Assembly (NCBI GenBank): GCA_009991425.1
Contig: JAACWH010000018.1
Span: 1 to 64,000 of the forward strand
Length of the DNA: 64,000 nt
DNA from: Leptospira sp.
GTDB taxonomy: Bacteria; Spirochaetota; Leptospiria; Leptospirales; Leptospiraceae
Direction of reading: 5' to 3'
The position numbers were made by a program, and so were the translations under genes. Shown here piece by piece: positions 56,413 to 64,000 of the stretch. The notes beneath the pieces are model-generated. The model was not told the origin of the DNA. It saw nothing but the letters and a program-made list of their open reading frames with translations, and ran no database searches. Numbering within the stretch: the stretch's first letter is position 1; every line of letters starts with the position of its first letter.

Positions 56413-59160
56413 CTAAATACTATCAATAGCCAATTGAATTGCTTTATTGAGTTGCGAGGTATTTTTTCCACCACCCTGTGCCATATCAGGTCTGCCACCG
56501 CCCTTCCCACCCAAGACTTCGACAGAGGCTTTCAATAGATTGCCACAGTGAATACCTTTTTGATTAGATACAGCATTGCACATGAATACTAATGTAGCAG
56601 TATCATCTACAACGGAACCAAATAATACAAGTACATTAGGAATTTTTGATTTTAGAGAATCTGCTAAGTCTTTTAGACTCTTTGCATCTACAGAATCGAA
56701 AATATTGCTAATAATGACAAAGTCTTTCTTGCTAATTTGCTTAGCAATCAACTCATCAATAAGTTCTGGATTATTTTGAAATTCTTCTGCTTCTTTCTTT
56801 TTCTTTTCTTTAAAAAGTTTCTGATTCTTAGCTTCCCATTCTAATGATATAGTATTCTTCAAGCTTCTGTATTCAGAAACCATAGTCGCGGCTTTCTCAT
56901 GGAAGGCTTTCTCTACTTGCTCAGGACTTGGAACTTTAATAGAAATTAGCTGAGCATTATCATTAGGATAGATTTCTTTGGCCTTAAGATTATAGGCTTG
57001 CACTTTCTCATCTAACTCTTGGAATACAGATGTAAAATATTGGATCACTGCTGGGCCACAGACGGCTTCAATTCTTCGATTTCCCGCTCCAGGGCTTGAT
57101 TCTTTCAAGATGGAAAAATACGAAATATCAACTGTATTTCTAACATGAGTTCCTCCACAAAATTCTGTAGAACGATCTCCCATCTGAACAACTCGAACGA
57201 AATCGCCGTATTTCTCTTCAAAGAAGGCAACAGCCCCTGATGACTTTGCTTCTTCTATAGGAAGAACTTTTGTTTCTACACTCAGCTTACTTTTGATACT
57301 ATCATTTACATAATTTTCAATTTGTGAGATTTCATCTTCTGTTAAGCTTTGTGGATGGGAAAAATCAAATCGCAGATAATCATCACTTACCAAGGAGGCT
57401 TTCTGACGAACATGGTCCCCTAGAATTTTGCGAAGCGCCCCATGCATTAAATGAGTACCAGAGTGGTGGGCAGCGAGTGCAGAACGTCTAGTCGGATCAA
57501 TTTCTGCTTCCACCTTCTGACCAGGCTTAACTTCACCTTTCAATACCTCACCTAAATGCAGAAAGCTATCATTTTCTTTCTGAACATCCGTTACACGAAA
57601 TGTAAAATCCTTATTTCGAATGAATCCATTGTCGCCAATCTGACCACCTGATTCAGCATAAAAAGGAGTTGCATCCATAAGAAGAGCACCCTTCTCACCA
57701 GGTTTTAAAGAAGATTGCAATTTTCCATCAGAACTAAATGTAAATAATAAATTTCCTTCCGCCTTATGCGTTCCATAACCTAGAAACTCAGTGGCTTTTA
57801 TTTGGCCAGCACTAAGACCTGTTAGAAAGCTAAGTTTTTTACCCTTCCAACTATCACGGGAAATATTTCGGTCTTTTTCTAGTTCTTCTTCGAAACCTTT
57901 TTCATCAAAAGTAAATCCTCTTTCTAGAACCAATTCCTGAGTCATTTCCTTAGGAAAACCAAAAGTTCCATACAATCGGAAAGAGTCTTTTCCTTCCATA
58001 AGCTTAGAGCCAGATTCATTTAATTTTGATAAGATGGTCTCCAATTCTTCTAAGCCTAGTTCTAGGGTATTTGCAAATAGTTCTTCTTCTGCTAAAATGA
58101 TTTTCGTTATTTCATCTTGTTTGCTTTTTAGTTCAGGGTAACGTTCACTGTAAACTTGAACCAATTCAGCTATCAACTTATGTAGGAAAGTTTCCTTAAT
58201 TCCAAGCTTTCTAGAAAAAAGTGCTGCCCTACGAATCAATCTACGAATCACATAGCCCCTACCAGTTCTATCTGGATAGATTCCATCACCGATTGCAAAA
58301 AATGTCGACCTAGAATGATCAGCTATCACACGAAAGGCGATTTTAGTTTCAGAGTTGTAATCTTTACCAGAAATAGAAGAGATCTTTGAAAGTATATGCT
58401 TGAATTCATCTGTATCATACACAGAATCCACATCTTGTAAAAGCAGTGCAATTCGTTCGACTCCGGCACCCGTATCGATTCCCGTTTGCTTGAGAGGTTG
58501 TAGTTCACCTTCCACCGTTTGGTTGAATTGGTTGAACACAATGTTCCAGTATTCCATGAAACGATCACAGTCACAACCTGGGGCACAAGATGCTTTGTTG
58601 CCACAGCCTGGAAAACCTTTCTCAACACCACGGTCTAAGTACAATTCAGAGCAGGGTCCACAGGCTCCTGAGTCACCAGCAGGTCCCCAGAAATTATCCT
58701 TCTTTCCTAAGCGTACAATACGTTCGGCAGGAATTCCTTCAGCCAACCAAAGATCACGAGCCTCATCATCATTTTCGAATATAGTAATCCAGATTTTTTC
58801 AACTGGAATACCTAGATTCTTAGTAGAGAATTCAAGTGCATAATGAATGGATTCTTTTTTAAAATAATCACCAAAACTAAAATTACCCAACATCTCAAAA
58901 AATGTACAATGCCTTTCTGTCTGGCCAACATTTTCTAAGTCTGTAGTTCTAAGGCATTTTTGGGCAGAGGTTGCTCGAGTATAAGGCAGTTCAACAGCCC
59001 CTGTAAAAAAAGGCTTGAACTGAACCATACCGGCTGTAGTAAAAAGTAAGGTTGGGTCACCCGCAGGAATTAGAGATGATGAGGGAACAATCGTGTGTTC
59101 TTTAGATTGGAAATATTGGAGAAATAACTCGCGAATCTCGGATACTGATTTTGGATTCAT
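56413..59160 (-). CDS. alaS: Alanyl-tRNA synthetase
   Basis: The 915-residue enzyme charges tRNA-Ala and edits mischarged Ser and Gly. The class II aminoacylation domain is at the N-terminus ([26 protein letters not shown], then [13 protein letters not shown] with a small Cys-rich insertion and [11 protein letters not shown]). The editing domain has HSGTHLMHG at about 565-575 and the [10 protein letters not shown] site near 670. The C-terminal DHHA1-type domain ends with [15 protein letters not shown]. All parts are present. It is divergent from ppc. Confidence 0.97.
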   Translation of the reverse strand: MNPKSVSEIRELFLQYFQSKEHTIVPSSSLIPAGDPTLLFTTAGMVQFKPFFTGAVELPYTRATSAQKCLRTTDLENVGQTERHCTFFEMLGNFSFGDYFKKESIHYALEFSTKNLGIPVEKIWITIFENDDEARDLWLAEGIPAERIVRLGKKDNFWGPAGDSGACGPCSELYLDRGVEKGFPGCGNKASCAPGCDCDRFMEYWNIVFNQFNQTVEGELQPLKQTGIDTGAGVERIALLLQDVDSVYDTDEFKHILSKISSISGKDYNSETKIAFRVIADHSRSTFFAIGDGIYPDRTGRGYVIRRLIRRAALFSRKLGIKETFLHKLIAELVQVYSERYPELKSKQDEITKIILAEEELFANTLELGLEELETILSKLNESGSKLMEGKDSFRLYGTFGFPKEMTQELVLERGFTFDEKGFEEELEKDRNISRDSWKGKKLSFLTGLSAGQIKATEFLGYGTHKAEGNLLFTFSSDGKLQSSLKPGEKGALLMDATPFYAESGGQIGDNGFIRNKDFTFRVTDVQKENDSFLHLGEVLKGEVKPGQKVEAEIDPTRRSALAAHHSGTHLMHGALRKILGDHVRQKASLVSDDYLRFDFSHPQSLTEDEISQIENYVNDSIKSKLSVETKVLPIEEAKSSGAVAFFEEKYGDFVRVVQMGDRSTEFCGGTHVRNTVDISYFSILKESSPGAGNRRIEAVCGPAVIQYFTSVFQELDEKVQAYNLKAKEIYPNDNAQLISIKVPSPEQVEKAFHEKAATMVSEYRSLKNTISLEWEAKNQKLFKEKKKKEAEEFQNNPELIDELIAKQISKKDFVIISNIFDSVDAKSLKDLADSLKSKIPNVLVLFGSVVDDTATLVFMCNAVSNQKGIHCGNLLKASVEVLGGKGGGRPDMAQGGGKNTSQLNKAIQLAIDSI

Positions 59161-59313
59161 AGGATTTGCCTTTTTAACTCAGATCATGAGTCTAGTTCCA
59201 GAATTTTGGAAAAAGACCAGGAGTAAAGGGAATTTCTAAGGCTAGGACTCATTCGAGAAGATCGTATTGAGTAAAAATTTGACAGATAGCTTGATTCAAT
59301 TTAGAGTTAAGAA

Positions 59314-62073
59314 ATGGAACATGATTCTTTCTCCTTCGATAAATTAAATTCCGATTATATAAGCTTACTCAAAAACCTAAGACTTGTCTTAGAAAGATTA
59401 GGTGAAAAGTCAATAACCTATCTGCTTCCTTCTTTAGATGAAAATGATAAAGATTTAAACAAAGTAAATCACTTGCCTGAAAAAGCGGTAGAGCTACTAA
59501 GCCTGTCTTTTCAACTACTAAACATGTCTGAGGAAAACGTCGCAGCTCAGTATAGAAGATCTATTGAAAATTCCGAAGATTCTAAATCCTTGCCTGGTCT
59601 TTGGCCATTTAGCATTGAGAAAATGAAGAATTATGGACTCTCAGAATCTGAAATTTTAGAAACGATAAAATCCATACATATTGAACCCGTATTAACTGCA
59701 CATCCTACCGAAGCAAAAAGAGCGACCATTCTAGAACAACATAGAGAGCTCTATCTATTAATCGTTCAATTGGAGAACCAAATGTGGACTCCTTACGAAA
59801 GAAAGGAAATTAACAAAAAGATAGAATCTGTAATTGAGAGACTCTGGCGAACAGGGGAAATTTATTTACGAAAACCCGATGTGATTTCTGAAATTAGAAA
59901 TATAGAACACTATCTTAAAAATGTATTTCCTATTGTTCTTCCTATACTTGATACTAGGTTGAAACAAGCCTGGGAAGAATCTGGTTTTTCAAAGACAGTT
60001 TTCCAAGATGCGTCTGATTTTCCCAAGGTAAGTTTTGGAGATTGGGTGGGTGGAGACAGAGATGGGCATCCCTTTGTTACTCCTGAAATAACTTCCTATG
60101 TCTTACAAAGATTTCGAAATCTTTCTATGGAAATGTACAATGATAAATTAATTGAACTTTCCAAAAATTTAAGTCTATCCGATTATTTACAGAATCCTCC
60201 CAAGTCTTTGTTAGATGCTATCAAAAAATACAGCAACCTTCTAGGTGAACTAGGCAAAGAATGCATTGAAAGAAATCCTGATGAACCCTGGCGACAATTT
60301 TGTAATTTGATTCGTTACAGATTGCCTTCGGAAGAAAATAAAAAATCAATTCCAGTATCCTATCTGTACAAAAACAAATCAGAATTCAGCCAAGATATTT
60401 CTATACTTAAGAATTCCTTGGATTCGGTTAAAGCTACAAGATTAGTGGAAACTGAAATTTTTCCACTTGAAAGATGGCTCATTACTTTTGGATTCCATAT
60501 GGCTCATTTGGATATTCGTCAGAATTCCAGTTATCATGAAAAGGCTATCGATCAAATTTTAAAATCAGCAGGAATCGCTAATCCTGATTATTCTCTAATG
60601 TCCGAAGAAGAGAGACTTGCATTCTTAGACAAAGAATTATCAAGTCCAAGACCCTTTCTATTGCCAAGTATCTCCGCGGGTCTTGAGGCAGACAACCTAC
60701 TTGCAACTTACAGAACCATCCAAGCTCATATTCATGCCAATGGATATGCAGGAATTGGTTCATTTATCATAAGTATGACAAGATCCGTCTCCGATCTCCT
60801 TTTAGTATTTCTATTCTTCCGAGAATCAGGAATCCTAGTGAACACTGAGTTCGGTTTAGTGTCGCCTATTCCTATCGTTCCCCTTTTTGAAACAATTGAT
60901 GATCTTGAGAATTCATCAGCTATACTTGATTCCTTCCTAAGTAAAAAAATAGTATTAAACAGCTTAAAATACAAAAAGCAGATTGATAAATCCACTAATA
61001 GCATCCAACAAATTATGTTAGGTTATAGCGACTCAAATAAGGACGGAGGAATTCTTGCGAGCCAGTGGAACCTTTATCGAACTCAGAATCGTTTGACAAA
61101 AATTGCCCAAAAGCATGGAATTCAATTGAATTTTTTCCATGGAAGAGGTGGTTCTATCAGTCGTGGCGGAGGCAAAACACATCGTTTCCTAGATGCCCTT
61201 CCTCACGAAAGCCTAACGGGAAATATTCGTATGACAGTTCAGGGAGAAACTATAGCACAGAAGTATGCGAATAAAATAAACGCTGTCTATAATATGGAAC
61301 TTTTTCTAGCGACAGCTACTAAGGTAACTGCAAGACATAAATTCCGATCCAAAAAGAATCACCCTAGTGAATCCATAGTATCTAAATTAGCAAAGAGATC
61401 AGGTGAAGTCTATGCTGAGCTTTTGAACTCAGAAGGGTTTATCGAATTCTATTCCCAGGCAACACCTATTGATGCTATAGAAAATAGTAGAATAGGATCA
61501 AGACCTACTCGAAGAACCGGAAGCAGAACCATTGCAGATCTTAGAGCAATTCCTTGGGTATTCAGTTGGAACCAATCAAGATTCTATCTTCCGAATTGGT
61601 ATGGTTCAGGGAAAGCATTGCAAGAGTTGAAAGAACATTCTCCTAAAGAATTTTCTATCATTCAAAGTGAGGTTGAAGAATGGCATTTTCTCAAGTATGC
61701 TATCCTTAATGTTGAAACGGGAATTCACAGTGCGAAACTGTCTCAGATGACAGCCTACTCTCAATTAGTGGAAGATGTCACAATTCGAGATAAATTTTTG
61801 AAGTTGATATCAGAAGAATTCAATAGAACTCGTGACATCCTAAATGAACTTTTCAATCATTTACCCGTTGAGAAAAGAAGGCCTAAGATGATTCAAACAA
61901 TCGCTATGCGAGAAAGATCCTTAGAAATTTTGCATGCTCATCAGATTTCGCTTCTTAAAAAATGGCGTGATTCTGTTAAGAATGGAGCTGAAGATTCAGA
62001 GAAAGAAAGTCTTTTGCAGCCCTTACTTCTGACAGTGAATGCTATCGCCAGTGGACTGCGTACAACTGGGTAG
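59314..62073 (+). CDS. ppc: Phosphoenolpyruvate carboxylase
   Basis: The 919-residue anaplerotic enzyme makes oxaloacetate from phosphoenolpyruvate and bicarbonate. Signature blocks are present: LTAHPTEAKR with H130, FGDWVGGDRDGHPFVT, LGYSDSNKDGG, FFHGRGGSISRGGG (about 607-620) and the C-terminal catalytic RPTRRTGSRTIADLRAIPWV region, ending near GLRTTG. It replenishes the TCA cycle served by the sucB-lpdA-sucA genes. Divergent from alaS, with 153 bp between starts. Confidence 0.96.
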   Translation: MEHDSFSFDKLNSDYISLLKNLRLVLERLGEKSITYLLPSLDENDKDLNKVNHLPEKAVELLSLSFQLLNMSEENVAAQYRRSIENSEDSKSLPGLWPFSIEKMKNYGLSESEILETIKSIHIEPVLTAHPTEAKRATILEQHRELYLLIVQLENQMWTPYERKEINKKIESVIERLWRTGEIYLRKPDVISEIRNIEHYLKNVFPIVLPILDTRLKQAWEESGFSKTVFQDASDFPKVSFGDWVGGDRDGHPFVTPEITSYVLQRFRNLSMEMYNDKLIELSKNLSLSDYLQNPPKSLLDAIKKYSNLLGELGKECIERNPDEPWRQFCNLIRYRLPSEENKKSIPVSYLYKNKSEFSQDISILKNSLDSVKATRLVETEIFPLERWLITFGFHMAHLDIRQNSSYHEKAIDQILKSAGIANPDYSLMSEEERLAFLDKELSSPRPFLLPSISAGLEADNLLATYRTIQAHIHANGYAGIGSFIISMTRSVSDLLLVFLFFRESGILVNTEFGLVSPIPIVPLFETIDDLENSSAILDSFLSKKIVLNSLKYKKQIDKSTNSIQQIMLGYSDSNKDGGILASQWNLYRTQNRLTKIAQKHGIQLNFFHGRGGSISRGGGKTHRFLDALPHESLTGNIRMTVQGETIAQKYANKINAVYNMELFLATATKVTARHKFRSKKNHPSESIVSKLAKRSGEVYAELLNSEGFIEFYSQATPIDAIENSRIGSRPTRRTGSRTIADLRAIPWVFSWNQSRFYLPNWYGSGKALQELKEHSPKEFSIIQSEVEEWHFLKYAILNVETGIHSAKLSQMTAYSQLVEDVTIRDKFLKLISEEFNRTRDILNELFNHLPVEKRRPKMIQTIAMRERSLEILHAHQISLLKKWRDSVKNGAEDSEKESLLQPLLLTVNAIASGLRTTG

Positions 62074-62099
62074 AAAAGATTTTGGATTAAAATGTTTAT

Positions 62100-62495
62100 T
62101 CAGTAGTCGATTTCTCTATTCTGAACCTCTGCCTCTTGGACGAGTTTCTTTTTTAGCTTACGGAGTTTGTCTTTCTTGGACTTTTGAATTTTGGAAATCT
62201 TAGAACCTTGGGTTGATCCCTTGCCTAATTTTTTAAGTTCGATGCGTTCGCAAAGAATGGCTCTTGCCTTATAGCGATTTAATCCTTGGGTTCGGTAGAC
62301 AGAGCATTTGATCTCTTCCCCACTTGGCTTGTGATTTAGTCTAACGGCTGTCGATACTTTGTTGACATTTTGTCCACCATTTCCAGAGCCTCTGGTGAAA
62401 CTCTCATCCAAGTCGGACTCAAGGATTCCTAGATATTTCATTTTATTGCGAAGAGCTAGGAGTTTTTTCTCAGAGACTGGGAAATTAATGTCCAT
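62100..62495 (-). CDS. Peptidyl-tRNA hydrolase, release-factor-like (ArfB type)
   Basis: The 131-residue protein has a single RF-1 domain with the hydrolytic motif GSGNGGQNVNK (G40, G41, Q42), no codon-recognition domains, and a strongly basic C-terminal tail (about 100-125) separated by a short helix. That is the layout of ArfB/YaeJ, which releases nascent chains from ribosomes stalled on truncated mRNA by placing its tail in the empty mRNA channel. The insert around KYLGILESDLDESF is longer than in ArfB, so a related spirochaetal release-factor-like group is possible. Confidence 0.82.
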   Translation of the reverse strand: MDINFPVSEKKLLALRNKMKYLGILESDLDESFTRGSGNGGQNVNKVSTAVRLNHKPSGEEIKCSVYRTQGLNRYKARAILCERIELKKLGKGSTQGSKISKIQKSKKDKLRKLKKKLVQEAEVQNREIDY

Positions 62496-62548
62496 AGAAT
62501 ATTAGACTAAGAAAAATAAATTAAGAAATGAAAATGAAAGTTTTGTAA

Positions 62549-63244
62549 CTAGAAACTGGATTCCGTAGTTTCTATTGCTTCAATCTTTCTCTTTAGGTTG
62601 GATGCTACTTCATAATTTTCAACAGAGATAGCATTGAATTTCTTTAGGTAAAGACCAACTAATTCATCACCCTGATTGCCTGGAAAATCCAAAGCCTTTT
62701 TGAAATTATCCAAATCGTACTGAGGGTGGTTGCTAGAAAATTTTGTTACAATTCGATCTACTTTCATTTGGGTAGCTTCTTTGGCAAGACCAGTCGATTT
62801 ACGAAATTCCATAGAGAGATTTGCTAAGGCTTCAATGTAGCCTTCTACGCCTGTGATGTCTTTATCGATATCAGAATGAGGTTTCTTTTCTTTGGATTTA
62901 CAGAACTCAACATAACGCATAACAACTTGATTGAAACGTTCCATCTGATCTTGGATATAACGATTTGCTTCTTCTTTATTTTCAGGAAGTTCAAAATCGG
63001 GAAGTCTAGCTATATCGTAGGATTCTAAATTTACATCGATTAATTTCTTCAGTTCATCCATACTAGGAAGAGCAACTGGTGGAAAAGTAACTACAGGAAA
63101 ATTATCTCCCAATTTCAAGAAGCTTACAACTACATTGGAAGCAATAATTCGACCACCCGGCTGAACAGGATTCTCACCAATTACATTGCAATAGAGTATT
63201 AAATTGCCAGTTGGATTTTGTTTTGTACCCTTTTCAAAAATCAT
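62549..63244 (-). CDS. Hypothetical protein with UVR-like C-terminal helix pair
   Basis: I do not recognise this 231-residue cytoplasmic protein. It has a beta-rich N-terminus ([12 protein letters not shown] to [12 protein letters not shown], about 15-55), a central helical part, and a C-terminal segment [20 protein letters not shown] that fits the UVR helical-hairpin pattern seen in UvrB, UvrC and McsA-type proteins. It lies 63 bp downstream of mrp in the same direction, so it may be co-transcribed with it. Confidence 0.6.
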   Translation of the reverse strand: MIFEKGTKQNPTGNLILYCNVIGENPVQPGGRIIASNVVVSFLKLGDNFPVVTFPPVALPSMDELKKLIDVNLESYDIARLPDFELPENKEEANRYIQDQMERFNQVVMRYVEFCKSKEKKPHSDIDKDITGVEGYIEALANLSMEFRKSTGLAKEATQMKVDRIVTKFSSNHPQYDLDNFKKALDFPGNQGDELVGLYLKKFNAISVENYEVASNLKRKIEAIETTESSF

Positions 63245-63307
63245 GTTCGCCCCCTTTACTAACCTAATCTGACTACGAAAAATGCAAGTTTGACAAGCTT
63301 TTTTTCC

Positions 63308-64000
63308 TTAATCCCATTCTGCAATGGAAGTTTGCAGGTTTTTGAGGATTTCACCATAACTTATTGCAATCTTACCATCTTTTTCCTTTAAAGTGACTGG
63401 AAGACCTGATTCCCCTGATTTCATGATATCCAAAGCAATAGGCACTGATCCAAGCACATTAACCTTGAGTGAATCTGCCAATTTTTTCCCACCGCCCTGT
63501 GAAAATATCGCTGAATTATGACCACATTTTGGACAGATAAATTCACTCATATTTTCCACAATTCCCATAACTGGAACCTTCACTTGGGCAAGCATTGCTG
63601 CCGCACGACTTGCATCCAGAAGTGCAACATCCTGTGGTGTAGTGACTAAAACTGCTCCATCTAAATCGATCAATTGGGCTAGCGATAACTGAACATCCCC
63701 TGTACCTGGTGGAAGATCAATGAAAAGAAAATCCAATTCTCCCCAGACCACATCGTATAAAAATTGCTCTACAGCCTTGCCAAGCATGGGGCCTCGCCAA
63801 ACAACAGGTTGGTCATCGTTGATGAGAAAGGAAAAAGAAATAATCTTGATTCCACCTTTTTCAATGGGATAGATTCTATCATCTTCGACTTTCAAGGGAA
63901 CTCTTCCATTGATTCCAAACATTTTGCCTATGGATGGTCCGTAGATATCAGCATCCATAATCCCAACCTTAAGTCCCGCATTCACTGCCGCAGATGCCAA
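63308..64000 (-). CDS. mrp: Mrp/NBP35-family iron-sulfur carrier ATPase (partial, N-terminus beyond right edge)
   Basis: The visible 230 residues are the C-terminal portion of an Mrp/ApbC P-loop ATPase that carries Fe-S clusters to apo-targets. [47 protein letters not shown] and [11 protein letters not shown] are diagnostic. The cluster-binding CxxC is at ICPKCGH. The Walker A motif lies to the right of the window, so the first in-frame Met is not the true start. The NifU-like gene 41 kb away is the only other Fe-S-related gene in the window. Confidence 0.93.
   Translation of the reverse strand: MASAAVNAGLKVGIMDADIYGPSIGKMFGINGRVPLKVEDDRIYPIEKGGIKIISFSFLINDDQPVVWRGPMLGKAVEQFLYDVVWGELDFLFIDLPPGTGDVQLSLAQLIDLDGAVLVTTPQDVALLDASRAAAMLAQVKVPVMGIVENMSEFICPKCGHNSAIFSQGGGKKLADSLKVNVLGSVPIALDIMKSGESGLPVTLKEKDGKIAISYGEILKNLQTSIAEWD

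Noticed and set aside
56290..56538. 82-residue plus-strand frame between rsgA and alaS
   Set aside because: More than half lies antisense to the end of alaS and no ribosome site is visible.

Overview
The window looks like chromosomal DNA of a Leptospira-type spirochaete (low GC, probably a saprophytic or deep-branching lineage). The basis is inference from gene content: an LL-diaminopimelate aminotransferase, bactofilin with M23 peptidase, an NAD-type large glutamate dehydrogenase, MBOAT/DUF1574 pairs, many lipoproteins with relaxed spirochaetal lipoboxes, an Rpn-family nuclease relic and GC-richer palindromic intergenic repeats. No rRNA, tRNA, CRISPR array, intact insertion sequence or prophage was seen. 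Both window edges cut genes: a lysA-like decarboxylase on the left and an Mrp/NBP35 ATPase on the right.

Layout. 0-7 kb: partial lysA, then a plus-strand envelope cluster (zinc phospholipase C-like protein, class A PBP, bactofilin, LysM-M23 peptidase, DUF900 alpha/beta-hydrolase lipoprotein). 7-10 kb: malQ and fbaB, minus strand. 10-15 kb: two-component pair, MBOAT and DUF1574 acyl-transfer pair, one secreted protein. 15-20 kb: a BluB-CobT fusion divergent from ileS. 20-26.9 kb, minus strand: STAS protein and lipoprotein, a NifU-like/pentapeptide-repeat fusion with a small partner, rpmE, rho, a PAS/Fis-type regulator with a lysine-rich tail, and two overlapping genes for secreted helical proteins. 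27-29 kb: dapL and an SDR. 29.1-31.7 kb is the accessory part: a repeat-rich intergenic region, two tandem paralogous lipoproteins bracketed by 31-bp direct repeats, an Rpn-nuclease relic and a 28-bp perfect palindrome. 31.7-33.9 kb: epimerase-like, flavodoxin-fold oxidoreductase and PadR operon. 34-43.5 kb, minus strand: CPBP protease, pyrB, an unknown gene, a cell-wall amidase, a secreted protein, an O-methyltransferase, an RNase Z-like hydrolase, an inactive/active M16 pair and a 35-residue membrane microprotein. 43.5-44.7 kb: two small lipoproteins. 44.7-49.3 kb: NAD-glutamate dehydrogenase and gamma-carbonic anhydrase. 49.5-55 kb: sucB-lpdA-sucA, ended by a clear terminator. 55-64 kb: rsgA, alaS, ppc, an ArfB-like factor, an unknown protein and mrp.

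How the genes fit together. The PBP, bactofilin and M23 genes form a plausible cell-wall growth and shape module. dapL and lysA serve diaminopimelate and lysine supply. sucB/lpdA/sucA, ppc and NAD-GDH sit around 2-oxoglutarate and oxaloacetate. The best leads for undescribed biology are: (i) the IscU-like domain that has lost its third cysteine, its adjacent histidine and the chaperone motif and gained a pentapeptide-repeat domain; (ii) the PadR operon with its 28-bp palindrome; (iii) the microprotein next to the M16 pair; (iv) the lipoprotein cassette between direct repeats; (v) the Fis-like regulator with a histone-like tail.
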